Assembly: GCA_973895155.1 (NCBI GenBank)
Contig: OZ316895.1
Location: 21,142,001 to 21,206,000 of the forward strand
Length of the DNA: 64,000 bases
DNA from: Marsupella aquatica
Taxonomy: Eukaryota; Marchantiophyta
Reading direction: 5' to 3'
Shown here: piece after piece, positions 34,060 to 44,275 of the stretch
Position numbering within the stretch: position 1 is the first letter of the stretch
How the letters are laid out: each line of letters opens with the position of its first letter
Made by a program: the position numbers and the translations under genes
The notes under the pieces: model-generated
The model's database searches: none
The model's input: only the letters and a program-made list of their open reading frames with translations
Told to the model about the DNA's origin: nothing

Positions 34060-36910
34060 AGAAAGTATGGCCTATTGTTTTCATTCTCCTCACTAGACTC
34101 TCATTCTCATCATTACTCACCAGCATACTCGAAATATCAAAATCTTCTGTTATCATAAAGTATGATGGTTTCACTCTAAGTAGTGCAGCAGATCATGCAC
34201 GCTTCCTTCAACCAGACTCCCCATGCTTATCTTTATTGACAAAAGCATTCTCTAAATATCAAAACCTTCTGTTATCATAAAATATGATCTGGTTTCACTC
34301 TAAGGAGCAAATCATGCACGCTTCCTTCACCCAGACTCCCCATGCTTATTTTTATTGACAAAACCATACTCTAAATATCCAAATCTTCTGTTATCATAAA
34401 GTACTAGCCCCATGCCCGTGCGTTGCACGAAAGACTTCGAGTGAAGGCAAGATGTTGAGGTGAGGGCAAGATTTGGATGCGAGGGCAAGATGTTGAGGAG
34501 AGGGCAAGATGTCGAGGTGAGGGTAAGATTTGGAGGTGAGGGCAAGATGTCGAGGAGAGGGTAAGATTTTGAGGTGAGGGTAAGGTAAGATTTTGAGGCG
34601 AGGCAAACATGGTTGTGCATTGCAAACATGTATTCAGGCAAATTAAAAGTCAAACAGATTAATACAAATTAAAGTGATAGAATCTTAATTCACCCGTTCA
34701 ATAAAGAACTTCATCATATACAATTTTTTTGTCAACCTTGCTTGACCCTCCTTGCAATCCGAAAGTAAAACCTTGATAGTTGTAGGAGATATTGCCCTTG
34801 AAATGCTCCATACAACTGTCCGTGCCTAAATGCAGGGGCTTTGAAAGTTGTAACCCTAGTACATGTTCTAAAGTCTAACAGACCTTGAACTTTGTTTATG
34901 GCCCGGTTTATGGTCATTGCATATGCCACTCAAATGGGTAATTGGACCCTATGTAATAAAAAAGGAAGTGATTTGTCATATGTCAACAGAATCCGTGGGA
35001 TAAATGTAAGGGTCCCTGCATATTTTCCTGCAATAACTCAATGCCCGTGCATTGCATGAAAGATGTCGAGCCGACCAAAGATGTCGAGGAGATAAATGAT
35101 GTCAAAGTGAACAAAAGATGTCGAGGAGAGAAAACTATCAAGGTAAGCAAAAGATGTCCAAGTGATAAAACATGTCAAAGAGAGAAAAAGATGTCAAGGC
35201 GAGCAAAAGATGTCAAGGTGATAAATGTAAGCATGTTTTCCTGCAAGAACCCAATGCCCGTGCGTTGCACAAAAGATGTCGAGGTGACAAAAGATGTCAA
35301 AGAGAGAAAAAATATGTCAAGGTGATAAAAGATTCAAGGTGAGCAATCGATGTCAAGGTGATAAAACATGTAAAGGAGAGAAAAGATATCCAGGTGAGCA
35401 AAAGATGTCATGGTAAGCAAAAGATGTTGAGGAGAGCAAAAGATTTCAAGGAGAGACAATATGCCAAGGTGAACAAAAGATGCCAAGGTGAGAAAAAAAT
35501 GTTGAGGTGAGCAAAAAATGTTGAAATGAGAAAATATGTCAAAGAGAGAAAAAGATGGCGAGATGAGAAAAAGATTTTGAGAAGAGAAAAAAATAGAGGA
35601 GAGAAAAGATGTCAACGTGAGTGAAAGAGATAAAAACATTTTGAGAGAAGCAAAAGATGTAGGCAAGGCAAAGATGTGAAGGCAAAAGAAGACAAAAATG
35701 TCAAGGCATGCTTAATGTACATTGCATTGAGGCGAAGATTTGAGAACATTTTGACTCGAGGTAAAGAAATGCTATAAGATGCAAGTGAGCCAAAGAATTG
35801 TAGATAATGCAAATTAATGCAAGCGAGACAAGAACGTTGTTTAGACATCTCATATGTTGTTGCGACCATCTCGTCATTATGACGTTGAAGTCACTCTGGC
35901 TATGATTTTCAAAGAGAATGTTGGAGGTATAGATGGAATAACAAATTTGGGACTGATTTTCTATAAAACATAGAACAAAAAAAAAAGATAATCAAAATAT
36001 GTAAAAACATTTGACTTTGCTTTTGCATTTTTATTTTATTTTGGAAGAAAAAGTTGTTTTGTTGTGAAAACTATATTGTTGGGGAGAGCAAGGATGTGGA
36101 GGGTGAGAGCGAGTGCAAGAGAAATGATGGCCCCGGGTGCTTTGATACTATTGGGAGGGGAATATTTTAATTTTTTCTCTCCCCATTTTTCCTAATTTTA
36201 CACTCCAATTCAACACCATTACTCCCTTTTTTCTTACATTGGCACCATTAAATAAGCAGAAAAAATGTACAACTAAATACAAAGAAGAAAAAGAAGGAGA
36301 AAATTAACCCATTTTCCTTCCTTCTAGAGTCTCATAGGCTCTGCAAAAATCCCAAAGTTTCTCATGCCCCAAAAGATTCTCCTTCCATTCGTGTGTACTT
36401 TCATATTTGAAAAAACAAACACATTTAATTAAGATGATGTCACATAAGTATCTTCTCATATACGATGTCAGATCAGTATCATCTCCTATACTTTGTATTT
36501 TACTATTAAAATGAGCATATCATTTGACATACCTGGTCAATCAATCCAAGAGTACAAAAAAATCTTTGAAAAAATCTGACGGCTCAGGTTTGTTCCCTCC
36601 ATTTCTGAATTTGTAAGCAGACGAAAGAACTTTTTGGCGGCATTACATATTATAGAAGTAGATTATCTGGTTTCACTCTAAGTAGGGCAGGAGGTCATAC
36701 ACAGACTCCCCATGCTTATCTTTATTGACAAAAGCACACTCTCAATATCAAAATCTTCTGTTATCATACAGTATGATCTGGTTTCACTCTAAGTGGGGCA
36801 AGAGGTCATGCACGCTGCCTTCCTTTACCCAGACTCCCCATGATTATCCTTATTGAAGAGCATACTCATGCTTATCCCTGTTCACAAGCATACTCAAGTA
36901 TCAGAATTTT
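34060..36910. repeat. ~120-bp minisatellite interrupted by a Helitron (repeat parts 34060-34403 and 36663-36910)
   Basis: TTCTGTTATCATAnAGTATG, TGGTTTCACTCTAAG, CAGACTCCCCATGCTTATC and TTATTGACAAAAGCA recur. The TTCTGTTATCAT landmark is at 34145, 34267 and 34386, and after the insertion at 36756. Removing 34404-36662 restores the phase of the repeat, which fixes the insertion site to the base. Confidence 0.88.
34404..36662 (-). mobile_element. Non-autonomous Helitron, 2259 bp
   Basis: On the minus strand it begins TCTACTTCTATAATATG (36662 downward) and ends in CTAG (34407-34404). This fits the 5' TC and 3' CTRR rules. A hairpin CGTGC-AAC-GCACG (34429-34417) lies nine bases before the CTAG end. 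The element sits between A and T with no target duplication, also as expected. The empty site is readable from neighbouring minisatellite units. No Rep/helicase frame is present, so it depended on another element for movement. Internal sequence is A/G-rich with short repeats around AAGATGTCGAGGTGAG (34430-34610, 35050-35700). Hairpin-like copies recur internally at 35046-35058 and 35259-35271. Confidence 0.92.
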
Positions 36911-37909
36911 CTGTAAATACCTATAAGGAGTAGGTCATGAATGATAGATTTTCATTGCAAATTACAAGGACTCAATATAGATTTCAGGGAACAGGTGTGA
37001 CATTCCAAAACCAAATGATTGCTCAGCTGGCCAATCATATAAAAGGATAAGAAGCATCCCATGGATGTTATTCACCTAAAGCAGACAGAAAGAGCTCCTC
37101 AAATATCCCGTGGATGTCACTCACCTAATAAAGGAAAAAGAAAGAACCCTCAAATCTTGAAGACCCCACCTCATCATCTCTGATTTGGGGTGTGTACAAT
37201 CTTGATGAGAGCCTATTACTGAATTGTCAGTCTAGTCAATGTAAACTCTTCATAGTAATTAGTGTTACTCACACTAATTTAAGAGCAGACATTTTTTAAC
37301 TCTTGAATTAGTGTTGCTCACACTAATTTTGTTATAACACAAATTCAGTGCACTGATTTAGTGTTCCTGCTGTCCCAAGAGTGGAAATTAGAGTCAAAAT
37401 CTTGGAATGCTAGGCCAAACCCCCTATGCCAGACCCCTGTCCACTTGTTTGAGCTAGATGGATAGGCTTCCACTCCAGTAGTAATATAGCATGCTCATCC
37501 TGGAACATGTTTTATTTTTTGTCTTGTAATGATCTGAAAGTAAATAAAATATGAGAGCATAGAAGTGTTGTTATATAAGTAAAGTGTCTGCCAAGAAAAG
37601 CACACTGACCAAGAAAAGGTACAGTCAAATGATGCTACGATGTGTGCACTTAACTCAGGGTGCCTTATGAATGACACTCCTTTCAATAAAAACCATAAAC
37701 CTAGGAAAGAAAAACATGAGGAGAACTTAAGAGGCTATGCATTCATGTTCTTCAGCATCATTTCTCTCACTCGTGGTGGTGGAGCCTTTGGTTTCATCTC
37801 TAAGAAAACACATACTGTGAAAGGGGGCTGCCAAAATAAGTTCAAAACACTCTAGAATACCTAAAACTAAAGGGGTCTAAAAATTAATTAAAAATGTATA
37901 GAATACAAA
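36911..37909. other. Spacer with two short perfect inverted repeats
   Basis: No gene is recognised. ATTAGTGT-nnnnn-ACACTAAT occurs at 37258-37278 and at 37307-37327 within related flanking text. A ~60-bp duplication around ATCCC.TGGATGT.A.TCACCTAA is visible at 37040-37130. Confidence 0.5.
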
Positions 37910-37914
37910 GGCTG

Positions 37915-38258
37915 TGTTGAGCATAGACGACATTCGCAACTGCAAGCCCATGAACCATCCAATGCACAAGAGTTGACACAGAGAGATACGTGGTTCACCT
38001 CCACATGAGGCTACGTCCACGGGAACACACAAGAGCTTTACTGCACTCTAGGCCGACCGGCCATACCAAGCATCCACAGGACAAGCTCTCCCTATCTCTC
38101 AACTAGCTCCGTAACAATGAGCCTACATTCCACCAGGGTCTGGCATTAGCCCTGGCTTAATACACAATAGCACTACCGCTAACATTAGCTAAGTCCTAAC
38201 CCGAGTTAAATTAATTGTGGTTAGCTCATGAGTCACAAGACTAGAGCAATATCTAACA
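37915..38258 (-). repeat. 3' LTR of Copia A
   Basis: Runs from TGTTGAGCATAGACGACATT to ATATCTAACA on the plus strand, with TG..CA ends. It is adjacent to the polypurine tract on its inner side. Confidence 0.95.
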
Positions 38259-38274
38259 AACTCCCCCTTGACTC
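38259..38274 (-). promoter_or_regulatory. Polypurine tract of Copia A
   Basis: On the minus strand AGTCAAGGGGGAGTT abuts the 3' LTR, the expected plus-strand DNA primer for reverse transcription. Copia B has a similar tract (AGTCAAGGTGGAGAT). Confidence 0.85.
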
Positions 38275-38436
38275 TTGTTTTGGGGACTGGACTAAATGCT
38301 ACCATATGGAATCCTCAGCGGGAAGTTCTAGACAATCACCTAAACAGGTCTCCCCCTAAAAACCACAAGGGTTAACTAAGGGTTAACTAGAACTAAGTCG
38401 TAGTCAAACTGGAATGAGTAATCCATATACAAATAG

Positions 38437-38894
38437 TCACACATTGCTAAATAACTCTACTTGCACTACAACTGCAAAACCTACAAAAGTAGCACAGTGT
38501 CTTGAGAAACGCTCCAAAGGAATCACTTTGGTAAAGGCATCAGCGGGATTGAGCTTTCCATCAATCTTGACTAGCTCAAAGTTTTATCAGACACTGCTTG
38601 CCTGATAAAATGGTATCTGATATCAATGTGCTTCACCCTTCTATCCATCACCTGGTTAGCAGCCAAGTGAAGAGCACTCTGACTATCACAGTTTAGAGAC
38701 ATTTTGCCATGCTCTAAACCCATCTCTGCAATCAACTTGTCCAACCAAATTGCTTCCTTTGCTGCTTCTGCTGCTACAACATACTCTGCTTCTGTAGTAG
38801 ACTGAGATATACACTTTTGCAAGGTAGATTTCCAACTGATACATCCTCCTCCAAGAGTAAATACAAACCCAATTGTAGACCTCCTTATATCCAG
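38437..38894 (-). pseudogene. Copia A RNase H domain, broken
   Basis: Contains STTEAEYVVAAEAAKEAIWL, then [14 protein letters not shown] and HIDIRYHFIR, the Copia RNase H signatures. An in-frame TGA separates it from the reverse transcriptase at about 38893. A one-base shift near 38580 cuts off the C-terminal part (ELVKIDGKLNPADAFTKVIP), which continues in another frame to a stop at 38437. Confidence 0.88.
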
Positions 38895-39905
38895 TCAGCC
38901 TCCATAGTCAGAATCTACATAGCCAACTAACGTTCTATCTGATCTGGCATCAAATAGTAATTCATAGTCATGTGTTCCCTTCACATACCTGAGAATCCAT
39001 TTCACAGCTTTCCAATGTACCTTCCCTAGATTTGACATGAATCTGCTGACCTTGCCCATTGCTAGGGCCAAGTCAAGCCTAGTACAAGTTATCAAATACA
39101 TCAGACTGCCTATTGCCTTCTCATAAGAAATCTTAGCCATCAGACCTTTCTCCACAACATCCATAGGAGAGAAAGCCGATGATAACTTGAAATGTGAAGC
39201 TAAAGGAATATTCATTGGCTTATAGTTTTCCATGTTGAATCGTGCAAGTACTTTCCTTGCATACTGGCCTTGACTCAAGCACAATTGTCCAGTATAAGAG
39301 TTCCTAAAAATCTCCATCCTTAAGATCCTCTTGGCCTTACCAAGATCCTTCATCTTGAATTCAACATTCAATTTTGCCTTGAGTTTGTCAACCTCAGATT
39401 GATCTTTAGCCACAATCAGCATGTCATCCACATAGATCATCAGAATGATGAAACCAAACACATCATTCTTGACTAATTTCGTATACACACAAGGATCACA
39501 CACCATCCTTGTAAAACCTTGAGCAAGCATGAAATCATCAAACCGCTTGTTCCACTGTCTGGGAGATTGCTTCAATCCATACAAGGACTTGAACAATTTG
39601 CAAACTAAGTTCTTTTGGCCCTTCTTCATAAAGCCTAGTGGTTGTCTCATGAAGATCATCTCTTCCAAGTTGCCATAGAGAAAAGCAGTAACAACATCCA
39701 TCTGATCCATCACCAGACCAAAAAACACAACAAGCTGATACAAGATCCAAATTGTGGAATACTTAGCCACCGGTGAAAAGACCTCATTGTAGTCCACTCC
39801 TTTCTCCTGAGTGAATCCCTTGGCAACAAGCCTTGCCTTGTAGATCTTATCTCTACCCTCTGAAGGACTGTCCTTCAACTTGTAAATCCACTTGCTGTCC
39901 ACCAC
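38895..39905 (-). pseudogene. Copia A reverse transcriptase domain
   Basis: An open stretch of 336 codons with the Copia signatures KARLVAKGFTQEKGVDY, QMDVVTAFLYGNLEE, SLYGLKQSPRQWNKRFD, the catalytic IYVDDML, and IGSLMYLITCTRLDLALA before the RNase H. The domain itself looks complete, but upstream stops and the downstream TGA isolate it, so it is part of a dead polyprotein. Confidence 0.92.
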
Positions 39906-40550
39906 TTGCTAAACTCTTGGAAGCTCCACCAGCTCCCATGTCTTGTTGTCACTCAAAGATTGTAACTCCCTCTGCATTGCTGCATTCCACTCATGCTTCT
40001 GCTCTAAAGCACAAGCCTCACTCTACAAAGAAGGCTCTCCTTCTTCCAAGATCAAAGCCATATCATCTTCATCAGGTGCAATGTCAATATCATCTAACTT
40101 AGATGAGTCTGCCCATTGACCATACCTGGTAGGAGCTCTAGTAGAATGACTGGAAGTTCTTCTAGTAGATGACTCAGGCTGTTGCTACTGGTTGAATTTG
40201 AGGTACCCCAGCAACAATCTGCTCCTCTTGTTCCATCACAGGAACCAGTTCCAAGCCCGGAGCTGCTTCATCTCTCTTGTCATGAACAACATCATGACTA
40301 ATCTCCCCCTCAACCCGGTCCGGGATGGGAGATTTCCCCTTGTCAGTATGGGAGTCCTGAGAACTCTCCCCCTCCTTTGATGATCTGGATTCATTAAAGG
40401 ACACATCTCTACTGACAATTAGTCTACAGGTTACTGGATCCCATAACCTATAACCCTTCATAGCCAAGGAAAATGCACTTCTTTGACTTGGTCTCCAGCT
40501 TGGATCAAAGTTAGGAAGGTGTAAGCACATATGCATCACATCCAAAAATC
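39906..40550 (-). pseudogene. Copia A linker between integrase and reverse transcriptase
   Basis: Frame fragments read GYRLWDPVTCRLIVSRDVSF, an acidic Ser-rich linker, and SDNKTWELVELP before the reverse transcriptase, with several stops and a shift near 40500. The stretch ends at the 8-bp duplication flanking the inverted-repeat element. Confidence 0.8.
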
Positions 40551-40558
40551 CTCAGATG

Positions 40559-41639
40559 CCCTGGGCCCTTAGCTTAACTAATATGGGACCCCCCGTGCGA
40601 ACAACTCAAGGGGTTTTTAAATCCTTTTTTTGAATAATAGTTATAATCGCTTATAATGTAACAACCCTTTGTTTTATTGGGTTCCATGTTATAATGAACC
40701 AAGGTGATCTAAAAAATAGGGTTTGAGTAGTTGTATGTAAGGGTAAAGCATATAGGGCCGCCACACGTCAATACTCATTCATCCACGTGTCATTACATCC
40801 TTGGTTTAAGGTGTGCAAACACATTTGAATTTTTGGGGGATAGGGGAAATTTTGCCTTTAGGGGGTCTCGTGTACCATTTATGGATGACCAAAATGGTCT
40901 GCCGTTGATCTCTTTGATGCTCTATATCAAACGGTGTAGGGGTATATATGGCCTTGTAGGGCCCCCAAAGAAGGAGGAGGTCAAGTAGACATCGTTGTTC
41001 AATGCGTGTTGCGTCAGATGGGGATTCTATGATGCCATAAGTGATAGAGAGAGAGTCTCAATCCAGAGTCACTTATGTACCTCGGTGTATATTTATCACT
41101 TCTAGTGATCAAAGAATTGGTTTAAATGTAATAATTTTTCCAATGCTTTAGACTCAAAGGATAACTTTCCTGTAAACGATGATGAATATGCTCAATAAAC
41201 TATGGGACAAACTTAAGTGCAATGTGGACTTACGGTTTTCATAGATGACAACGTAGGATGTTTACAACTTAAATTTGGATACTTGTATGAGTTTGTTTGA
41301 CTCTTAAATGCCTCGACTCCTACCTTCTTGCGAGGAAGTGTGTACATATAAAGAATATGTTGTTCCTATTTTTGCTTTTGATAATGTGAAATGTTTATTC
41401 CAATCTGTTTGACTTAGAATCTCTTTGATAGAATTTTTTTTATAACACCTGAAGAGCATATTTAATGTCATTTTGATGAAGATTATAATAGCCTAAAGGG
41501 CTTTCTTAATGACCCAAAAGTAATTTATTAATACTAATAAGAGCTTTTTAAAAGGGCAAAAAATAGTACTGAAGGGGTTTGGAGGGGAGGGGCGTTCACA
41601 GGCCGGTTCCATTAATATACACGGAGTAAGGGCCCAGGG
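40559..41639. mobile_element. Non-autonomous DNA transposon with 13-bp terminal inverted repeats, hAT-like
   Basis: It begins CCCTGGGCCCTTA and ends TAAGGGCCCAGGG, perfect inverted repeats of 13 bases with weaker similarity further in. The flanks carry the 8-bp duplication CTCAGATG (40551-40558 and 41640-41647). Removing the element rejoins the Copia A integrase region (YSHL then RIFGCDAY). No transposase frame is seen in 1081 bp. An 8-bp duplication fits hAT. A P-type or MULE origin cannot be excluded, since the terminal bases are not a textbook hAT end. Confidence 0.85.
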
Positions 41640-41970
41640 CTCAGATGTGAGTAATCTGTTGGACGCCCGTACCTCATTTCAAATGGCGTCTTGAATCCAA
41701 TAGAACTGGATGGAGAAAAATTTACCAAATAAGTTGCAGTGTTGATAGCTTCAGCCTAAAACTCATGTGGTAAGCATGATTGACTCAACATACTCCTCAA
41801 GCGGTCCAATAGTGTTCGGTTAAGTCTCTCAGAAACACCATTTTGCTGAGGAGTATAACTTATTGTGAGATGGCGGGTTGTGACACCTGAATTTTTTGCA
41901 AAATCAATGGAAGATGGAAATAAGATGCAAAGTTCACGAATTAATTGCATTTTGGTACCCAAATGCCCAA
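41640..41970 (-). pseudogene. Copia A integrase core, C-terminal part
   Basis: Encodes KNSGVTTRHLTISYTPQQNG then VSERLNRTLLDRLRSML. It includes the catalytic Glu region (QQNGVSE) of the DD(35)E core, then AEAINTATYLVNFSPSSS and FKTPFEMRYGRPTDYSHL. A TAG replaces the usual Trp before AEAIN. The N-terminal half of the core is displaced by about 1 kb of foreign DNA. Confidence 0.85.
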
Positions 41971-42985
41971 CTTTACCTTGCTGACAATACTTATGAAGGA
42001 CGCTTCTGAGAGGTGTCCCATGGAGACCAAACTTATGTATTTCGAAGACAGATTTTTGTTACTCATTTACCCTAGTTATTTAGTGATCTTTTTCTACCTT
42101 AGTTTAGTACTCAATTTTTATTACCTTTTTTCTAAGTTTTGAAAAGGCATGATTTTTCATTTCCCCTTTTTATGCTCCACTTAGACCTATAAGATTATTG
42201 TTTTCCTTTTTGTTTTTCAGTGAAGCTTGTATTCAGTATTGCAAACTTTTGCAAGTTTCCCTCCTTCCTTTGTAATCATTGCTTTTGAGAATGATTTATG
42301 AATGAAGTAAAACACTTCCTTTGTGATGTAATGAATTTATTTCAGAAGATTCCTGTTGGTGCCTGAGTTTTCATTACAGATTTCCAAGATCAAATGAATT
42401 CAAATTAGAATTGCTTGTGGGTCAAGAATCGCTAAGAATTCAATGATAAATGTGGATAAAAAGGAGCAAGATTCTGATTTCAGAATAGTTAGTACCGTTA
42501 CCCTTACTTTGGCATACCCACTAGTGATAGATCAGAGTTGCGTATCGCCGAAGTTCTATCCATGTTGACGGCATTTTAGTGAGTATCATTGTATCGGTCA
42601 CTAGAAAGCTACTTGGTGTTGGTGAGCATTTACCCTTTCTGTTTATATTTTCATGGTGATGGAGAAGAGCAATTGAGCAATTGTTAACACGATAAGACCA
42701 AAATCCTTCTTGAAGGAGTGGCAGTGGAGATTCAATCCATTGGACTTCGGTTCTAAAAGTTTTTTCATAATCCATGACTTGGGAATTAATCTTTTCTGTT
42801 CATTTTGTTAGTTTATCCATTTATTTCTCTTTTGTCTGAAGATTTGGTTGAGTGATACTCTTAAGTCTTCAAAACAGTTACAATCATTCAATCCATTCCT
42901 ATTTCGTTCTTAAAGGGATCGAAACCTTGGTCTTTAAGTGAAAAGTGTCACTTTCGATTCTTCCGGCTATACCACATTTTTTTGG
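41971..42985. other. Unidentified ~1-kb insertion in the Copia A integrase core
   Basis: Only 35-50 integrase codons are missing between DDYSRYVWLY (near 42990) and KNSGV (near 41900), yet about 1 kb separates them. The DNA is AT-rich and has no Copia similarity that I can see, no clear inverted repeats and no long frame. The edges are approximate. GGCTATACCACA and TGATATAGCC form a loose inverted pair at the right edge. Both identity and mechanism are unknown. Confidence 0.6.
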
Positions 42986-43200
42986 CGCCGCTGATATAGC
43001 CACACATACCTTGAGTAATCGTCAATGAACATGACATAGTATAACCATCCAGAATGTGAGGGAGTAGGGGCTGGACCCCACACATCACTATGTACATACT
43101 CAAGTACCTCCTTGCTGGTGTGAGTTCCAACTCCAAAGGGTTTCCTGTGCTGCTTCCCAAGCACACAGTGCTCACAAAAATCCAACTTACAAGATTTCAA
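42986..43200 (-). pseudogene. Copia A integrase zinc-finger end and start of core
   Basis: Encodes CEHCVLGKQHRKPF (the CxxC half of the HHCC finger), then LEYVHSDVWGPAPTPSHSGW with the first catalytic Asp in HSDVWGP, and FIDDYSRYVWLY. The frame is lost at the edge of the foreign DNA. Confidence 0.88.
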
Positions 43201-43712
43201 ATTAGAAAGTAATCATTTCTTCTGAAGAATAACCAAACCTTTTTCACTTATGTGGCCCAAACGGAAGTGCCACAGCCGGGCCGTCTCCTCATGAGATAAG
43301 GTTACATTGGCTTCATCACAGACTACACTGCCCTCCAAAATGTATAGATTGTTATGTCTCCTTCCTTCAATACAACTTTAGTACCAGTTGAAACCTGAAG
43401 GACACCATTAGCAGAACTCCACTGATTGTCATTTGCTTCTAAAACTCCAAGTGAAATAAGATTTTTCATCATGCTGGGAATATGTCTCACATTCCTCAAC
43501 GTTCTCACAGCACCATCAAACATCTGAAATCTAACAGATCCAAGTCCAACTACTTGACATGGGATTCCATTTCCCATCAACACTGACCCGTTGGAAACCG
43601 TGTAAGAACTGAAAAAATCTCTCCTAGTGCAAATGTGAAAAGTACATGCACTATCTAGAATCCAGTCATCACTACCTGGATTTGACACTACGTTGAGAGC
43701 ATATCCTTGGCA
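43201..43712 (-). pseudogene. Copia A protease region
   Basis: The frame 43688-43323 encodes DDWILDSACTFHICTRRDFF, in which LDSAC stands where active Copia proteases have LDSG(A/C/S). Then follow VLMGNGIPCQVVGLGSVRF and LRNVRHIPSMMKNLISLG. The Asp is kept but the following Gly is lost. Stops flank the frame on both sides. Confidence 0.88.
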
Positions 43713-43968
43713 TCACAATATGTCATCATCATCAAGCAAATCTACCTCATGCGAGCTCGATGCCGCGTTAGCAGATGCAGTAGGGTTCTTTAGTTGACAA
43801 TCCCTTTTCATGTGGCCAAGCTTGCCACAATTCCAACATGCAAGAGGCTTCCTCTCTTGTGATTTCCCTCTAGATTTAGATCTCCCCCGTGATGTAGATC
43901 TAAACCTATTCTGCCCATTTGAGCGCTGCACTGCTCTCCCACGATTCACGTTCAGTGCAGTGCTAGAA
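43713..43968 (-). pseudogene. Copia A gag C-terminal part (zinc knuckle)
   Basis: A basic Arg/Ser-rich stretch precedes CWNCGKLGHMKRDC, a CCHC nucleic-acid-binding knuckle. The upstream side ends at the Copia B target duplication, beyond which gag continues at 50198. Confidence 0.9.
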
Positions 43969-43973
43969 GAAGA

Positions 43974-44261
43974 TGTTAGGAATTGACTCCAGTTCTCGAC
44001 TTAGTTAGCTTGGCCTTACTAGGGTTAGTTAACCTTGGATTACATTAGGATAAGATCCGCTTAGTTTAGGCCCACTCATCTTGGCCCCCTTGGGGGTATA
44101 GGTTGGAGGGAGAGAACTCTCTCCCTCATTCTTCACATGTATTCTCATTTGCTATGGAGTCTTCGGGAGTTTCTCCACTCGGGTGTCTCGTTGGTGTAGC
44201 GTCTGATTGAGTGTCTCTCATTCCGCATTGCTGTCTAGTCCGGAACCGACGGTTTCTTACA
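43974..44261 (+). repeat. 5' LTR of Copia B
   Basis: TGTTAGGAATTGACTCCAGT to GACGGTTTCTTACA, with TG..CA ends and the 5-bp duplication outside. Confidence 0.96.
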
Positions 44262-44263
44262 AG

Positions 44264-44275
44264 TGGTATCAGAGC
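44264..44275 (+). promoter_or_regulatory. Primer-binding site of Copia B
   Basis: TGGTATCAGAGC two bases inside the 5' LTR, complementary to the 3' part of initiator tRNA-Met as in most plant Copia elements. Copia A uses the same site with the same 2-base spacer. Confidence 0.93.

Noticed and set aside
34430-35700. Regular short repeats that could suggest a CRISPR array
   Set aside because: Units are degenerate, unevenly spaced and lie inside a plant Helitron.
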